A DNA stretch of 64,000 bases from Salminus brasiliensis (taxonomy: Eukaryota > Chordata > Actinopteri > Characiformes > Bryconidae): NCBI RefSeq assembly GCF_030463535.1, contig NC_132894.1, forward strand, positions 27,858,625-27,922,624. Direction: 5' to 3'. Both the position numbers and the translations under genes were made by a program. A model generated the notes under the pieces. It was given only the letters and a program-made list of their open reading frames with translations. It was not told the DNA's origin and searched no databases. Shown one piece after another: positions 30,101-42,770 of this stretch (its first letter is position 1; every line of letters begins with the position of its first letter).

Positions 30101-33100
30101 TCAGGTCATGGCAGACAGGTTCATACATGGGGCCCTATTTGAGCATCGCAACATGTAAGCTAGGGCCCATGGCGTTCTGAGGCAAAATAATGACCTATTT
30201 TTACCTTTACTCAGAAGACACTTGTCACTTTGGATAGTACATCAGCTCCTATGTAGATATCAGAGTCATGACAGGTTTCTTTACACCATTTCACAGTGAA
30301 ACATGGCCTGGCTGATTGACGGTATTTAGGATAAGAGGAAATATCTCATCGCTGCCACACAAAAATCTTTGTGAATGTGGCAGTTGTTCAAAAATTCATG
30401 AGGAATTGACCTATAGAAATCCTTCAAAAAGGCTGGGATTAAAAATGTTTTTATATTGACATCCATTGAAAGTTAAAAAGGCATTTCTCCTCTACTGTAA
30501 AGGTTTTTGTGTGACACTGACAATTAAAAAGACCCTAACCAACCTCCAACCTCCAGTACTGGAGCTCTCCTGCTCTGCATATTTTGCTGTTTCCTTCTCT
30601 AACTCACTCAGTTCGATTCAATATGGGATTTATAATTAACTAATAATGGATTCAAGATTGATAATTAACTAATGATGTGACTCAGGTGTTAGATCAGGGG
30701 AAAACTTGAATGTGTGTAAAGCAGAGCTGCTCCATAACTGTAGTTTACCACAGTGGGCTAACCAACTGCACATCACATGAACTTATAACCATATGCAGTT
30801 TATGTGTGTGTCTGTGGATGTGGTATGTTGTGTTTACTGTATATGTCCTGCCTCTAACCTTCCCATTCTCGAAGGGCTATATGATGAAAAAAGGACACAA
30901 AAGAAAAAACTGGACTGAACGCTGGTTTGAGCTGCGCCTTGATTCAATCTCGTATTATGAGAGCGAGGATCTTCTTGAGAAGAAAGGCTTCATGTTGATC
31001 GATCGCCACAGCACTGTGGAGGTGAGAGGTTTGACTGCAGGGCATGTTGTTTCTTCATGCAGAATTTAATACAGCTAACAACGCTGCAGTGTTTAACGCA
31101 TTTGCTCTGTACAGTCTTTACCAGAAAAAGAAGGAAAGAAAAACCTGTTTATCATCAAAACCCCAGAGAAAAGTTTGGAGATCAGCGCCTCTGACAAAAA
31201 GAAACGGCAAGAGTGGATCCAAGGTAGTTTGACAGTCCCACTGACATTTTCTACATTGTTAAGATTAAGTCAGGGTTATATTAGGATTTGTCCTGTTATG
31301 TCCAGTCTGATATTCCGTTATGGTCAGGGTATGTTTTTGGTAGAATGAGGTATATCGGGGGATTTTGGTATGGTGAAATTTACTGTATAATATTGGTAAT
31401 GTGACAGTTATGGTGAAAAGGGCAGCTTTATGGTGTGAGTTCAGTAGGATTTTTTTTATATGAGGGTTATGGTATGATTGTTTAAATTTAAGGGGTTTTG
31501 TAGTGTGAAAATAATATAATTCTTTAGTGTGTAGATGCTTAACACCATGCTTAACACTGGCAGAGGCTATGGTATGATATTTTTTTAGTGTGAGGCTTAC
31601 TGTATATTTCATTTTATTTCGTGTGAATGTTATGGGATAATCTTCGCATTAAGGGTTGTTCAGTGTAATAGGTACAGTAAAGGAGTGAGGGTTATGGTGT
31701 GAGTTTGGTATGGTCATCATTATTATGGCATGAAATTAGGTAATGCCATCTATCGTTTTTTAGACTACCAAGTTATGGTATAATTGTTATATATATATAT
31801 AGTGTGAAAGTTTGCTATGATTTTGGCAAGGTCAGTTCAGTTGTGGAAAGGTAAAGTTTACAGTATGACGGGTAGCACTGCACTGCATCTTTTCTTAAAC
31901 TCATGACACTTGTTGTCCACATGCAAATACCCCTTCCATTTCTGTGTATGTGACTGTGGATGTATGTGCTAGTTATCCAGGACTGCATTACCCGGCTGAG
32001 GCAAGGTCTGTCTGCCCCTCACCGCGAGGCTAGGCAGCGACGCAGGGAGCTACGCAGTCGGCTGCAGGCTGAGCAGAAGCAGATGGAGGGCAGAATGAGG
32101 GAGCTGCATCTGGCCAACGAAAACAAGCAGCACCAGCTGGAAGCTATGAGGAAGGTACTTCACGCGGCCTGGTCCCTTTCTGTTTTCCCTACTTCTGGGT
32201 ACCGATGTCCCCTAAAGGTAGTTCTGAAGAGGACATGGTTATAAGGCCACAAGACCAGCTTTTGTGGCATTAAAGGACTGAATTGATTCGAAGTGTCTCA
32301 GGTGCCAGTTTTTACTGGACAACTTGTGTGTACAGTCCATTTCCCTCTGTCTTCCCTAGCAGTCTCACCAACAGCCAACACTTCCCCTTTACCTTCTATT
32401 TCATCTTACCCACCAAGTTTCGGTTTGGCTAACAGCCTTTGTGACCGCGCTCCTTTCACAAGCATCAGTTCCCGTCTTATGCAGAGGCCCTGCGAACTTC
32501 CCAAACACTTCTAGGGTCAAGCCATGTTACTATACTTTACTGATTCTGGTCACTCTGTGGTGTGCCTCACAGCTGCAGCAGTTTCACCAAATACTGAACC
32601 AGTAAAGGCCACAGTCAGATAAATGGATATTTCTGGAGCTTATCTATGTGATAGGAGAAAACAGTCCCACCCATGCAAAGCGTGGACACCTGTGAGCACT
32701 GAACCTATGAGAGTCAGTCGCTTTGTTTCGGTACATTCACTACTTCCTTTTTGTGTCTCCTGAGCTGTTTGGCCAGACCTTTCCTTTTTGATTTTGTGTT
32801 TCCTCCTACTTGCTCCTAGTAACGCAGCCAGACAAGCAAGTTCTACACGTCTGTTCTACAGGCACTGCACTACTTTCTAAAAATATCCTGCATCGTGTTG
32901 AGGTAGATCAGGCTTGAATGGTTATAGCAAGTTATTAATGTAGTTATTTCATAACTTTGATTTGTGTTTACAGGAGACTTTTAATAAATTCCACAAACAT
33001 CCTTGAAATTTCACAGATTCTTCAAAAGAGCTGCATAATAAAGTCTTTAAAATTGAAACAAAAGTCTTTTAAATGGTTTGAGAGAGTAGAGAAACCTACA

Positions 33101-36100
33101 AACTGATTTCTTGACTGTGGTGGGGAAAACAATCAGGAGTCACAATGTCTACAACATATATATAGGCATTTTTGGGGGGCCCTGAAGTGCCCTATCTGTA
33201 GCTCAGCCCTGGTGATGCCACAGCCATCCGTGGCCTCGCTCTCTCTGGGTGGATAGAATGGCCCTTCCTCATGCCCTATCACTCAGCACGATGCTTACCA
33301 TTGTGGACGGCTGTTAGCTGAAGTAACAGATTTGACAGTTAGTGTTCTCCCTCATGCCCTGCATGAATGGCTTTACATAGGACAAAACTATCGTAAAAGA
33401 ATGTCTCAGTCACCATCATAACCATTTCATATGATAGCTTTCTGTGATGTAACTTTAAGAGACTCTATAATAGAGCATTTTATTTCAAACCATGCAGAGT
33501 GGCTTCGGCTTTGAATTAAGTGCTGTTTCTCTGGTGTTTGTCAGAACCTGGAGGAGGCAGCTGCCAGGGCAGTTATGGAAGAGCAAAGAAGAATTCGGAC
33601 CCAGGCGGATCTGCAGAACCGGTACAGAATGGACCTAGAGAGAGAAAAAATGGTAACCACACCTTCCAAATCATTAAGCATCCTTTTATCTGCTGTTCAG
33701 TGGTTGGGTTTTTGAGCAGATACATATTTTGTGTAACACAGAGTAATTAAAGTTGCAATAGAATGCATGTTTATTAAAAGTTTAGTATTTTAAGTTGTTG
33801 TTTGATATATAAATTATAAATATGTGATTTTGGTTGGGGTGAAAAATGCTTACATAGCCTTCAGTCTGACAATGGAAAAAATAATAAGCTCTTTTATTGG
33901 ATGGTTAACGTCACTATAAGGTTACGTCACCTTTCACAGAAGTCACATATTATAGCATTACTGTAATTGTTTTTTGTAATTATTCCCAGGTCCTAACATA
34001 TAGTGTCACTGCTTCTTGGGTTGGGTTGTTGCTGAAGAGATAATAGCCAGGTTAACTTTTAGCCTTACAGCCATTTGGGTTATCATGTCTTAACTGGTAC
34101 AAAATAGGCCTGTGCTTTTCCTTCTGATGTGTGTTTAGCTCCAGTTTGGTAGTCAGCTGAGGTAGTCCAGTTTGGCTAGTCTTTGTCATTAGCCTAGCGC
34201 AGACCCCTTATTGCGTCCCAGGCTTCGTCCGCTTCGTTGGATAGCAAGTTTGAGCCTCCACTAGCACTGAAAAGTTGTGCTCACAAGATTCATGATTTGT
34301 GTAGCAACCTGTATTCCCATAACTAGCGGTCTGGAGGCGATGAGCTGCTCTACATTCTCTTAAAGTGGCCGTTGTGTTTGACTGCGACAGAGCTTTAGTT
34401 GTGGATAAGCTTTTGCTAGTAGAGTATGGGAATTTTGGCATAAATGAAATGAGCTCACTGTTACGAAACAGTAAGGATTGGCCTGCTTTCCAGATGTGTT
34501 TTGGTTATGTCAGATTTTCTTTTCAATGAAGAGGCAACAAAGCTTAAGGTTCATGTGCACTGTTGAAGTGCTGTAGCTCAGATATCTTACAGTTATGTGT
34601 GTGTGTGTGTTTCAGGTGCGGATGCAGATGGAGGAGCAGGTGGCTCAAAAGTCCAGTGAGCTGGAGCAGTATCTGCAGCGAATGCAGGAGCTGGAGGACA
34701 TGTACCGTCGCCTGGAGGAGGCGCTAGAGGAGGAGAGACAGTCCAGACAGGACGAAGAGGCTCTGCGTAAACTGCAGGCCAGGTACTCCTCCTTCACAAT
34801 TCATTTAGCATTACAGTATTGACTGACTTTCAGCCAGTGACGAGTACAAGAGTAAAACAGTGGTAACAGTTTAATTTCCTCATATTTCCATCATCAGTAG
34901 CCTGAAATAAACTTGCATGCACAATTCATCACACTTCTATCACACCCCAGGTTGTTTGAATACACTTGCTAATGTAGTACATTAAAATGGAAGCTGCAGC
35001 ACAAGATCAAGATCAAGACAGACTCTACAGCAAAACCAGTGTAAGCTTGCCTTTTTGTCACAGACTGCTGGAGGAGGAGGTCAGTAAGCGGGCAGAGTTG
35101 GAGCAGATTCACCTGCATCAGCAGCATGCCATGTCCCAGACCCAAATGGAGAAGGCGCAGCTGGAGAAGCAAAGGCTGGAGCAGGAGCATGCCCTGCAGG
35201 CTGCCATGGACCAGCTCGAGAGCCTCGAACAACAGAGACAGGGAGCGCTGGAGCAGTATGAGGTGATCAGTTACTAACATACAGCATACCACTGCTCCTT
35301 TAGCTATTGGCATTTACCCTCTACATTTGACCTTTAATGTTGATATTATAGAAGACAAAGTGCTGCTAATGTTCTGTTGTTCCATCTTCATGTATACTGC
35401 ACCTACAATTAAGGTGCTACAAATGATTCCTTGAGTGATGCTGTAGAAGAACCATCTTTGGTTCCATTCTCTATTCAATCTACGAATTAGTCAGGCAGGC
35501 AGTGGTGGCTCAGTGGTTAGTGCACCTGACTATTGATGACAGGGTCCTGAGTTTGATACCTTGGTTCACTATGCTGCCCCTCTTGGGCCATTGTCTTGAT
35601 CAAGTTGACCCTCTATGATCCGCAGGAAAGGCAGCCCACCTCTCCGGGCATATGTGTTCACTTACTCATCTTAATGTGTGTGTATATGTGTGTTCATTGC
35701 ATGGATGGGTTAAAAGCGGAGGTCAAATTCCATTTGTGTCCAACATCAGACATCAGGCATTCTGTTAAACCCCTGTACCTCAGATAATCTTGGTCTGGAT
35801 GCTCATTGCCTGATCATTTGCCTGCATAATAAGACAGTTTGCACTTTTCTCAAAAGCACCTTAGTTTTAAAGGTTATCTTAACCAGTGAAGAGAGGGTTC
35901 AGTGTGATTCTCACTCGCTACCTATTTACGCATCTATGATGCTTTCAGGAAACCCAGCACTGTTCATTTTGGAAGCACCCTCTATGAAGCGCCCTCTAGT
36001 GTGTGACCAACCCAGAAAAAATTACTGAGCGGTGTTTCTTACTCCAAACTCTGTGAACTTTACTTCCTCCATTCCATGGTGTTTTGAACTCTGCACTGAA

Positions 36101-37312
36101 TCAAAAACCTTTTCAACTATTTTTTTCGTTGCCACCTTGTGGCCAAAGTGTAGTTTTTTGGAAAGTAAATAAATTAATATGTGTTATTAATATGTAATAA
36201 ATACATTTATTGTTGATGTTAACCATAACATTTTCTGGTAATATGATTAAAAACAATCACAGGCTGTTACAAAGAAGCTGGAGCAGGCGACTAACAGGAC
36301 GAGAAGCTGGAAGGATAAAGTCGCTCAGCATGAGGGGCTCATTCGACTCATTCAGCCAGGTAAGAAAGACTGAGCAGATGTCAGACTCAGAGCCTAAATA
36401 TACAGACGGTTTCACACACTTGCTCCTTGCTGCAGCAGTGGGCTGTGAGCAGAATTGTGTTGTTCGTGGAATTTATAGGAAAATCTTTGATTGTTATGTT
36501 GCTTAGAAACATCAGCCTCCCATTAACGGACTACATGGGAAAATGTGAAATGCGCAGCGTCTGATGGCTCATATCAATCGCTTGCTTATATGAGTCATTG
36601 GACCCTTTTCGTTCCACTTGCTTAGTAACAAGAGACTCGCAATGCAATTCGGTCCACATTGAGCTCATGTAGTGAGCTCATGGGTTGCGTTGGGTACGTT
36701 GGCGACTATGTTATGTATGTTTTTAAGAGATACATTAAAGAGCGTATCCACTCTCAATATCAGCTGGTCTCCCAACCACTCACCTCATTTGAATAATGCA
36801 TATTAGCATATCGATAACAGGCGTGCGGGGTGGGGCTTAATTAGGAACAGGCAGGGTAAAAAGCAGCCAATCAGAGGCTTTTTTGCTGCGTATTTTGCTG
36901 TGACAACCAGTGGGGGCTTTAACATTCAGAAATATCCTCCTTATTCCATTATTAATTGAGGCGGAGTTACGGACGCAGCAGAACTGAATTTTCAACCTTA
37001 AAAAAATGAATATCTTAATAAAATGGCTTTCATGGACAAATCCCATGTTCGAACCAAATGCTACTAAGGAGGCATGTGTGTGAAAATGTTTGTAGATTAA
37101 AAAAATGTTTCGGGTTTATTTGTAAGGGGTCTTTTTTATGAATTTTTAGATCAGAATTTATGAACTGAGAGCACGTTTTTATGGCATTTTCAGGCAGCAA
37201 GGGTCCTCAGAAAATGACCAACTGGGGCGCCGCAGCGATCACAGAGACAGAGCTGGAAGTGAGGGAGAAGTTTTGGCAGGAGAAGAAGAACAAGCCAGGC
37301 AAAGCAGTGTAA
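24108..37312 (+). CDS. swap70: Switch-associated protein 70, 12 coding exons
   Basis: PH-domain protein that binds phosphoinositides, F-actin and Rac and acts in membrane ruffling, cell migration and B-cell signalling. Coding exons: 24108-24203, 25764-25904, 29558-29728, 29823-30050, 30875-31021, 31115-31223, 31973-32154, 33545-33652, 34616-34782, 35064-35262, 36263-36359 and 37194-37312 (TAA). They sum to 1,764 nt, 587 residues, against 585 in human. Order: N-terminal EF-hand-like region ([35 protein letters not shown]), PH domain from [18 protein letters not shown] (about 213-305), a long Glu/Gln-rich coiled coil (about 315-540), and the C-terminal [15 protein letters not shown] then NWGAAAI actin-binding tail. 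The start AAAATGG has a good context. All introns are GT-AG and no frame is broken. Confidence 0.96.
24561..24584. repeat. Poly(A) run in swap70 intron 1
   Basis: 24 consecutive A residues, followed by AT-rich sequence to about 24,640. It may be the tail of a lost retroposon, but no body is recognisable upstream. Confidence 0.8.
24799..25484 (+). mobile_element. Tc1/mariner-like transposon with matching ends, swap70 intron 1
   Basis: It begins CAGTCATGTGAAAAAT after TA (24,799-24,800) and ends ATTTCACATCACTG before TA (25,483-25,484). The two ends are imperfect inverted repeats flanked by TA target duplications. Inside, the plus strand at 24,960-25,140 retains a broken N-terminal transposase-like reading ([17 protein letters not shown]). 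At about 0.68 kb it is internally deleted and inactive. Confidence 0.8.
28728..29365 (+). repeat. Intronic dispersed repeat, copy A (swap70 intron 2)
   Basis: It shares its beginning (AGTATTTTAAGTTG... GTGACTTTGGTTGGG) and its end (ATTGGCCTGTTTTGCCAGT... AAAGAGGCAGG) with 33,783-34,540, in the same orientation. The middles are more diverged, both rich in GCTAG and TTTAGCC steps. No coding frame or terminal repeat was identified. Confidence 0.6.
30875..31223 (+). other. swap70: swap70 PH-domain exons
   Basis: Exons 30875-31021 and 31115-31223 encode most of the PH domain. The first has the basic beta1-beta2 loop ([16 protein letters not shown]) that binds phosphoinositides. The second carries [19 protein letters not shown], with the invariant Trp of the C-terminal helix. 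The intervening intron is only 93 bases, one of the shortest in the window. Confidence 0.9.
33783..34540 (+). repeat. Intronic dispersed repeat, copy B (swap70 intron 8)
   Basis: It matches copy A at 28,728-29,365 at both ends (ATGTGATTTTGGTTGGGG near the start; ATTGGCCTGCTTTCCAGA and AATGAAGAGGCAAC at the end). It lies between the exons ending at 33,652 and starting at 34,616. Confidence 0.6.
35497..35770 (+). repeat. tRNA-derived SINE, copy 2 (swap70 intron 10)
   Basis: Same family as 4,508-4,735: TGGCTCAGTGGTTAGTGC (A-box-like), a decayed B box GAGTTTGATACC, then the tail segment CCGGGCATATGTGTTCAC, (GT)n and CAAATTCCATTTGTGTCCAAC. It is older than copy 1, judging by the mutated B box. 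Confidence 0.75.
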
Positions 37313-38440
37313 AGATGACCTGTTTTACATGATGTGTTTACTTTCTAACACAGATATCCACATTTCTAAACCCTGCTTCTTGTTTCAGTGGAAATGCTGT
37401 TATTCTAAATTCATTGGTTTGTTAACTCTTTTGATTGGTTGCTGTTTTTGTATTACGCAGAGGATGTCAGCAGACTTGTTCAGTAAATATATAGTATTAT
37501 CATGTTGTAATGGGTTTGCATCTTCAAAACTCTATTAAGTCTTAAAATGTATCATATGCTGTTACTCTGATTTCTTTTCTCTTGTCACGTATTTCAGTTT
37601 ATTTTAAAAAGGGCATTTTAACAGATGTGTTTGTAAATCAGCTGTTTTAAAGAAGACATCTGCTAGGATTTCCCAGCCTGGTCTGGTTTAGTGTGGAAAG
37701 GTTCACTGCATAGAAACTTACACTCTGAGTTCTCAGCAGTGGTGGTGATACTAACCAAGCTTCACCATGTCTACAACACAGATATAGCCACTTTATTTAT
37801 TATCCAGTATAACCAGTGAACCTGCACATGCCTTTATATGTAAAGCTGATGATGGTACAATACTGATAAATCTGTGAAAATATTGTTTTGGGACTGTTTT
37901 TCAGTTTTCAGTGTATAAAAAAAGGTTTTCAACCTTCTGTCAACATCTGGTCGATGTATTAAAGATTAATCATAAACAGCTATCCTAACTGTTTCGCGTA
38001 ATAGCAGTAATTTAGAAACGTTGGTGGATGATTTATGGATTTGATTGGTTCTCTGGTTCATTGGTTAAGCCTGACAAAAGACTTCGAGATCTTGTGCCAG
38101 ATTCCAGTCCAAGATACTTTTCTGAATCCAGCCCCTGGTGGGCCACAGCTCTCCAGACTTCACTGTCCTGCCTCATTGCGTCTAACTAAGGCATCTCATC
38201 AGCTAATTAGCAAAGCCTTCATGAACTGCATTCAGTGTTTTATAAGAGGGAAAGGGCTAATCTCTGTAGAGCTGTGGCCCAAACAGACACCAGTTTAACA
38301 TGTCTGGCTGAGAGTGTGTGTTCAGATGCATCCACTAGATGTCACTCTTGTAACATCTCAGTGTCCTAGAGAGACATTGCCAAGTCTGCTTACATGAGAT
38401 GCTGTGAGTTACAATAAAATGCAGACCAACTCTGTGGGCC
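37313..38440 (+). other. swap70: Probable swap70 3'UTR
   Basis: Sequence after the TAA without repeats or other exons. Candidate poly(A) signals are ATTAAA near 37,958 and AATAAA at 38,413-38,418. The UTR therefore ends near either about 37,980 or about 38,440. Confidence 0.5.
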
Positions 38441-38518
38441 TTTTCCCAAATGTCGCTCTACTTTAAGCTTGCAAGCCTAAGCTTACAAGTTGTGTATGTA
38501 TTGTTTTATTGTATATTG

Positions 38519-39030
38519 TTTCATTGTTTTATTTGGATCCACATTAGCTGCTATTGCAATAGCAGCTAATCCTCCTGGGGTCCGACAAACATAAAAAAAA
38601 CCCAAAACACAACAATTAACAATTTAAATAAAAGAATAAGCAAGACACACATACATACACATTCCTACATATACACACATACCTACATACACACAAGAAA
38701 AACACAAATAGTAGTAAGGTTTAATAATATTTCATTTCCATCACCTTATTCCCTCCAAAGACTCTGGCCTTTATGGGTTCTAGGTGTTAAGGTACAAAAC
38801 CTTTAAAACATATGAAACGGCTAAGAACTTGCACTTTTAAGATTAGCATATTGTCTATATCTTTAAGTATCAGTGTGCAGTGCAGACTGAGACACAGCCA
38901 CTGTAAATCTGCAACACAAGGGTCCCAGCTGCCCCAGTCTGTTGGCACTATCATCTGGCGATCGCAAATTACACTGTGGCCAGGTGTCCAAGATAACACA
39001 ACTGGCCTTGCTCTCTAAGAGAGGGTAGGG
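38519..39030. repeat. Probable interspersed repeat
   Basis: 38,540-38,585 has a TGGATCCACATTAGCTGCTA block, then its near-palindromic partner TAGCAGCTAATCCTCCTGG, which is a common ending of fish non-LTR retroelements. It is followed by A- and C-rich DNA with 'acacatac' steps. The stretch to about 39,030 may belong to the same element. The family was not identified. Confidence 0.4.
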
Positions 39031-39916
39031 GGACCCTTCCTCATCAATGATGTTGTGTTAGCGGAAGTTCGAAAAGATGTGGATGGCTGGATGTAACATG
39101 TCTCAGAGTGAGCTTGTGCTTGCCTTCACCTTCTCAGGTTGGTAGCTTCATTTGATGGGAAGACCTAGCTATTGGGTGGGAATTGGCAGCCAAAAAATGC
39201 TAATATGCACCCAGAAATAAGCATTTTATATGTGACATTTTATAGATGTGACATCTAGCTCTACGGTTTGAACAGGTGATTTTTACATGGGCCAACTTTA
39301 GGCTTTATAACAGGTAGTCATGTATAAGACTATATAAGACTATATAAGACTAGAGGACTCAGTGGGAGCATGTTGTTCATTCATATGTATGTACTCTGCA
39401 TCAGTCTCTGCGTTGGTGTATGCTAACTGTTCTCACAGTGCTGAAGGCCCTGTGAAGAGGGCGGGAGGATGTGTGTCTGTGTGATGGAGCATCTCCACTG
39501 AGCTTCAGTAAACAAACTTAAGAGATAAGATTGATATCTTGTTTGATCCTCTTATTCTTAAGTGTGCTTTTGCTGGATTTTATCACAAACAGAGATTAGC
39601 ACTGAAGGACAGATAGCCTGTGTAACTGTCTCACACTTTCTCCTAAAAATAAAGCTTTTTTAAGCCATAGAAGAACCACTTTGGGTTCCCAGAATAACCT
39701 TTGAATAGAAGGTTCTATGTTTGTTAATACACTGTTTCATAGTTTAAAAAAACCTTACACTTTACACTGTATGACAGTTTTCACACCCACAGATCAGACA
39801 TGCTTCTTTAAAGAGTCTGGTTCTTCTGTTGCACCCATGGCCTAAAGAACTCTCTGTGATGTTTGTTTTAGAGTGCAAGTAAAAGGTACCCATTGACACC
39901 TACTCTTCTAAACATA

Positions 39917-40324
39917 CACTATGTGGACAAATGTATTGGGACACCTACAGAAGCTTTTATGGCATCCCATTCTAAATCCATAGGCATTAATATGGAGTTG
40001 GTCCCCCTTTGCAGCTCTAACAGCAGGTGTGGAGCACATGGCGACCCCGCTCTGTAACTTTACATGGTCTGTCACTTCATGGCTGTGGTTCCTAAACGCT
40101 TCCACTTTTCAATAAAAGCACTCACAGCTGATGCCGGAGAATCTTGGAGGGAAGAAAGTTCACCAAATGGCGTGTTGCAATGGTGGCTCCTGTGACAGTG
40201 AGTTTTTCAGAAACACTCATTGTTTCAGTAATGTGTGGAAAGGCAGACAGTTTCAGTTTACACACCTGTGGCAATAGAGTTCAATAATTAAGTGGTGTGT
40301 CCCCAAACTTTTGTCCATATAGTG
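39917..40324. mobile_element. Non-autonomous DNA transposon, family 1 (408 bp)
   Basis: It starts CACTATGTGGACAAATGTAT and ends with the inverted match (ACTTTTGTCCATATAGTG), flanked by TA on both sides (39,915-39,916 and 40,325-40,326). The terminal repeats are about 28 bases. No transposase frame remains. TA target sites suggest the Tc1/mariner group, but the superfamily is an inference. Confidence 0.85.
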
Positions 40325-40548
40325 TAGATGTAATTTTGGGCTGATGACTGGGACAGAACATCTCCAGATATATCAGATAGGTCTACTGGTCTGGTGGGGT
40401 GTTCTCGGTATGCAGATCAGTGATCACTGATGCATGTGGGGAGCGACGGCTGGCCTGCCTGCTCACACCCACACAAGAGCTACAGTGGTACACACTGCAG
40501 AGGAAGGTAATACTGGCTATGCCTTGTAGAGTCCTTGCCTCGAAAGGT

Positions 40549-40995
40549 CAGCTACTTTAAGTTGCAACCATTGTTGACAGAGATGTGCAAATGCAGACAC
40601 ACACACACACACACACACACACAAAGCTTATCAAGTCCCTGTAGAGAAGTATTGCCAATAGAATAGAACTCTCTGGAGCAGATGGACATGAACCTATTGG
40701 CACCATGCCTAATGCCAGGCCTGGGCTAGAGGGGTATAAAGCCCCCCAGCATTGGGACAGTGTTCTCTGGAATGATAGTTGGTGCTCCATTCAATCCTTT
40801 TGGGATGAGTTGGGGAGTTGGGGATGAGGTGGGCTGGTGATCATCCAACATCCTGATCTCATTAATTCTCTTGTCGCTGAATGCAATCAAAACCCCACAG
40901 CAATGCTCCAAAATCCAGTAGAAAAATCTAGTAATATCTAGAAGTGCTGTGCTAATACTCAAGGCTTTAATATTGCTGTTATTTCAATCGGAAAA
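40549..40995. mobile_element. End-truncated DNA transposon, family 2, copy 1
   Basis: It matches the interior of 62,937-63,398 over most of its length (ACTTTAAGTTGCAACCATTG, GATGTGCAAATGC, TTGGCACCATGCCTAATGCC, AATCCAGTAGAAA). The terminal repeats are missing at both ends. A (CA)n run at 40,597-40,622 expanded within it. Confidence 0.75.
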
Positions 40996-40999
40996 GAAA

Positions 41000-42770
41000 A
41001 AGTGGTATCGTGCCATCTCTACAGTAGCAGCTACTCATAGTTCAAGCCTCTGCTGCTAACAAAGCAGGAACGAATCATAACCAGTGCATCAAATCTGCAG
41101 AAAAAAATGTTCGATAAACAAGCCATTAGCATTTCATAGCCCAGGTCTGTCTGGCGGGTGATGCGGCGGCTGGCTTACGCCCACATGGCTCCCGGAGAGC
41201 CTCAAGGGTTCTTCATACGTCCCCTGACAGTACCTCCGCTTTCCCCATAACTGGCAGGTGCTGAGGCTGGAGCGGCCGCACTGCTGTCCTCCAGCTGCCG
41301 CCTGGCTCTCCTACAGCTCATTCTGCATGCATACCTCTGACCCTCATTAAGTTAATGGGGTCCCAAATCCATTCTCCACCCTTCAGCTTGGACTGGACTT
41401 GGGTGCTATATTTATATGGGCTGCTGGCACAGATTTGTTGTGGTTACAGCCTGTAAAGCGTGGGCCGAGACGTTATTCCCGAGAGAATTCCGAGGAGAAT
41501 GGAACATTTAGGCTTATGATCGGAATATTGTTTGTGAAACCGTGGATGAGGATAATCAATGATCCCTTGGAGATATGGGCCCATGTGTGAATGACCCTTC
41601 CTGTCAGAAAACAGTGCCGTGAGGAAGATGACTGAAACAACAGCACTGAGTACATCCTTAAGAACAGCTGACAATTACTTAAGGCAGGCCTAAGGGGAAG
41701 GGTTGCCTGTTTTCAGCGTGAAGACTGACAAAATATTGCACTTCTGGCTTTGTGTTTAGTAGTTCAGCTGCTGCACCGCGGAGTGAACTCAGTCTGAACC
41801 CAGTCGATTTCAGAAGCGGGATAGAAACTGAAACCATAGGATGTTGACTAAATGAACTACATTTGATCTAATAGTGAAAAGAAAACTGCTCCCTTGGCTG
41901 GCACGCACACGCATGGCATAGAGGAGACGCCCGTCTTCGGTGGTGCGTGAGATTGTCAAAACAAACAGGGCTACATGACGCCATCGCCCTGTCCATGCCC
42001 CCATGAGCTGCCGCCACCACTGCTAATGTCTTCTGCCTGCTGTAACAGAGAAGGATTGTTAGCCTGAAACAGTAATCTGTGGGCAAATGCAGGCAAATGG
42101 AGACGTGCGCCACAGTAAACGAGAAGTGATGTGCAAGGAAGGTCACTGTGAGATGCAGAGCGGGAGATGATGTGGGTAACATGTCTGAATGTGTCCTTTT
42201 TAAACCATTCTGGGGAAACCGTGCCAGCATTGAGGAGCTGAAACGCACAGATAGAAACCAAACCACACACTCACGTTGCTGAATTTGTCACTACCAAGCA
42301 CAGGCTAAATGTCAAGTGCGACTAAACCTCTTTAAAGGGGGAGTCAGGCCTAAAACTAGCATTCAGTGTGTTAGTCGTCATGTTGCACGGCACCCTCTCA
42401 GCCTCATTCATCTGACAGAAATGATAGTTCTTTTTGACCCCGTTTACACCTGGTCACTTGACGTGATTAGTATCTGGATCGTATCCTGGTAAGATTTTAG
42501 CCACATGCATTTACTCTTGGTAACTTGATTACACTTGATTTGCACGGGGTTATTACTGGTGGAGTTTTGGTTGTACTGGGAGGAGTTTTGGTATGACACA
42601 TGTGGCTCACCCAGTTTACCTGTGGCTCAAATGCATCTCAGACCACCTCCTGAAGTGGTTTGAGTGATGTGTCTTAATGCATCTTGGGTGTGTTTACACT
42701 TGCAGTTATATGTGGCTTTGCCTTATCCACATATAATCCTAATTTACCAGGTATAAAAGGGGTCTTTGTG
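41000..42770. other. Gene-poor stretch, partly GC-rich
   Basis: 41,150-41,400 is GC-rich with several CG dinucleotides (GGCGGGTGATGCGGCGGC, GAGCGGCCGCACTGC) and shows no recognisable protein or repeat. 41,860-42,270 has a 132-codon minus-strand open frame without any recognisable domain. These stretches could be conserved regulatory DNA or old repeats; sequence alone does not decide. Confidence 0.4.

Larger units (their letters stand above)
31973..37312 (+). other. swap70: swap70 coiled-coil and C-terminal exons
   Basis: Exons 31973-32154, 33545-33652, 34616-34782, 35064-35262, 36263-36359 and 37194-37312 encode a nearly unbroken heptad-rich segment ([62 protein letters not shown]) followed by the C-terminal tail ending KNKPGKAV. 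The nuclear import and export signals of the family cannot be assigned with certainty here. Confidence 0.9.

Noticed and set aside
41868-42266. 132-codon minus-strand open frame
   Set aside because: No recognisable domain, no splice signals at its borders and no synteny expectation for a gene; length is within chance for the window.
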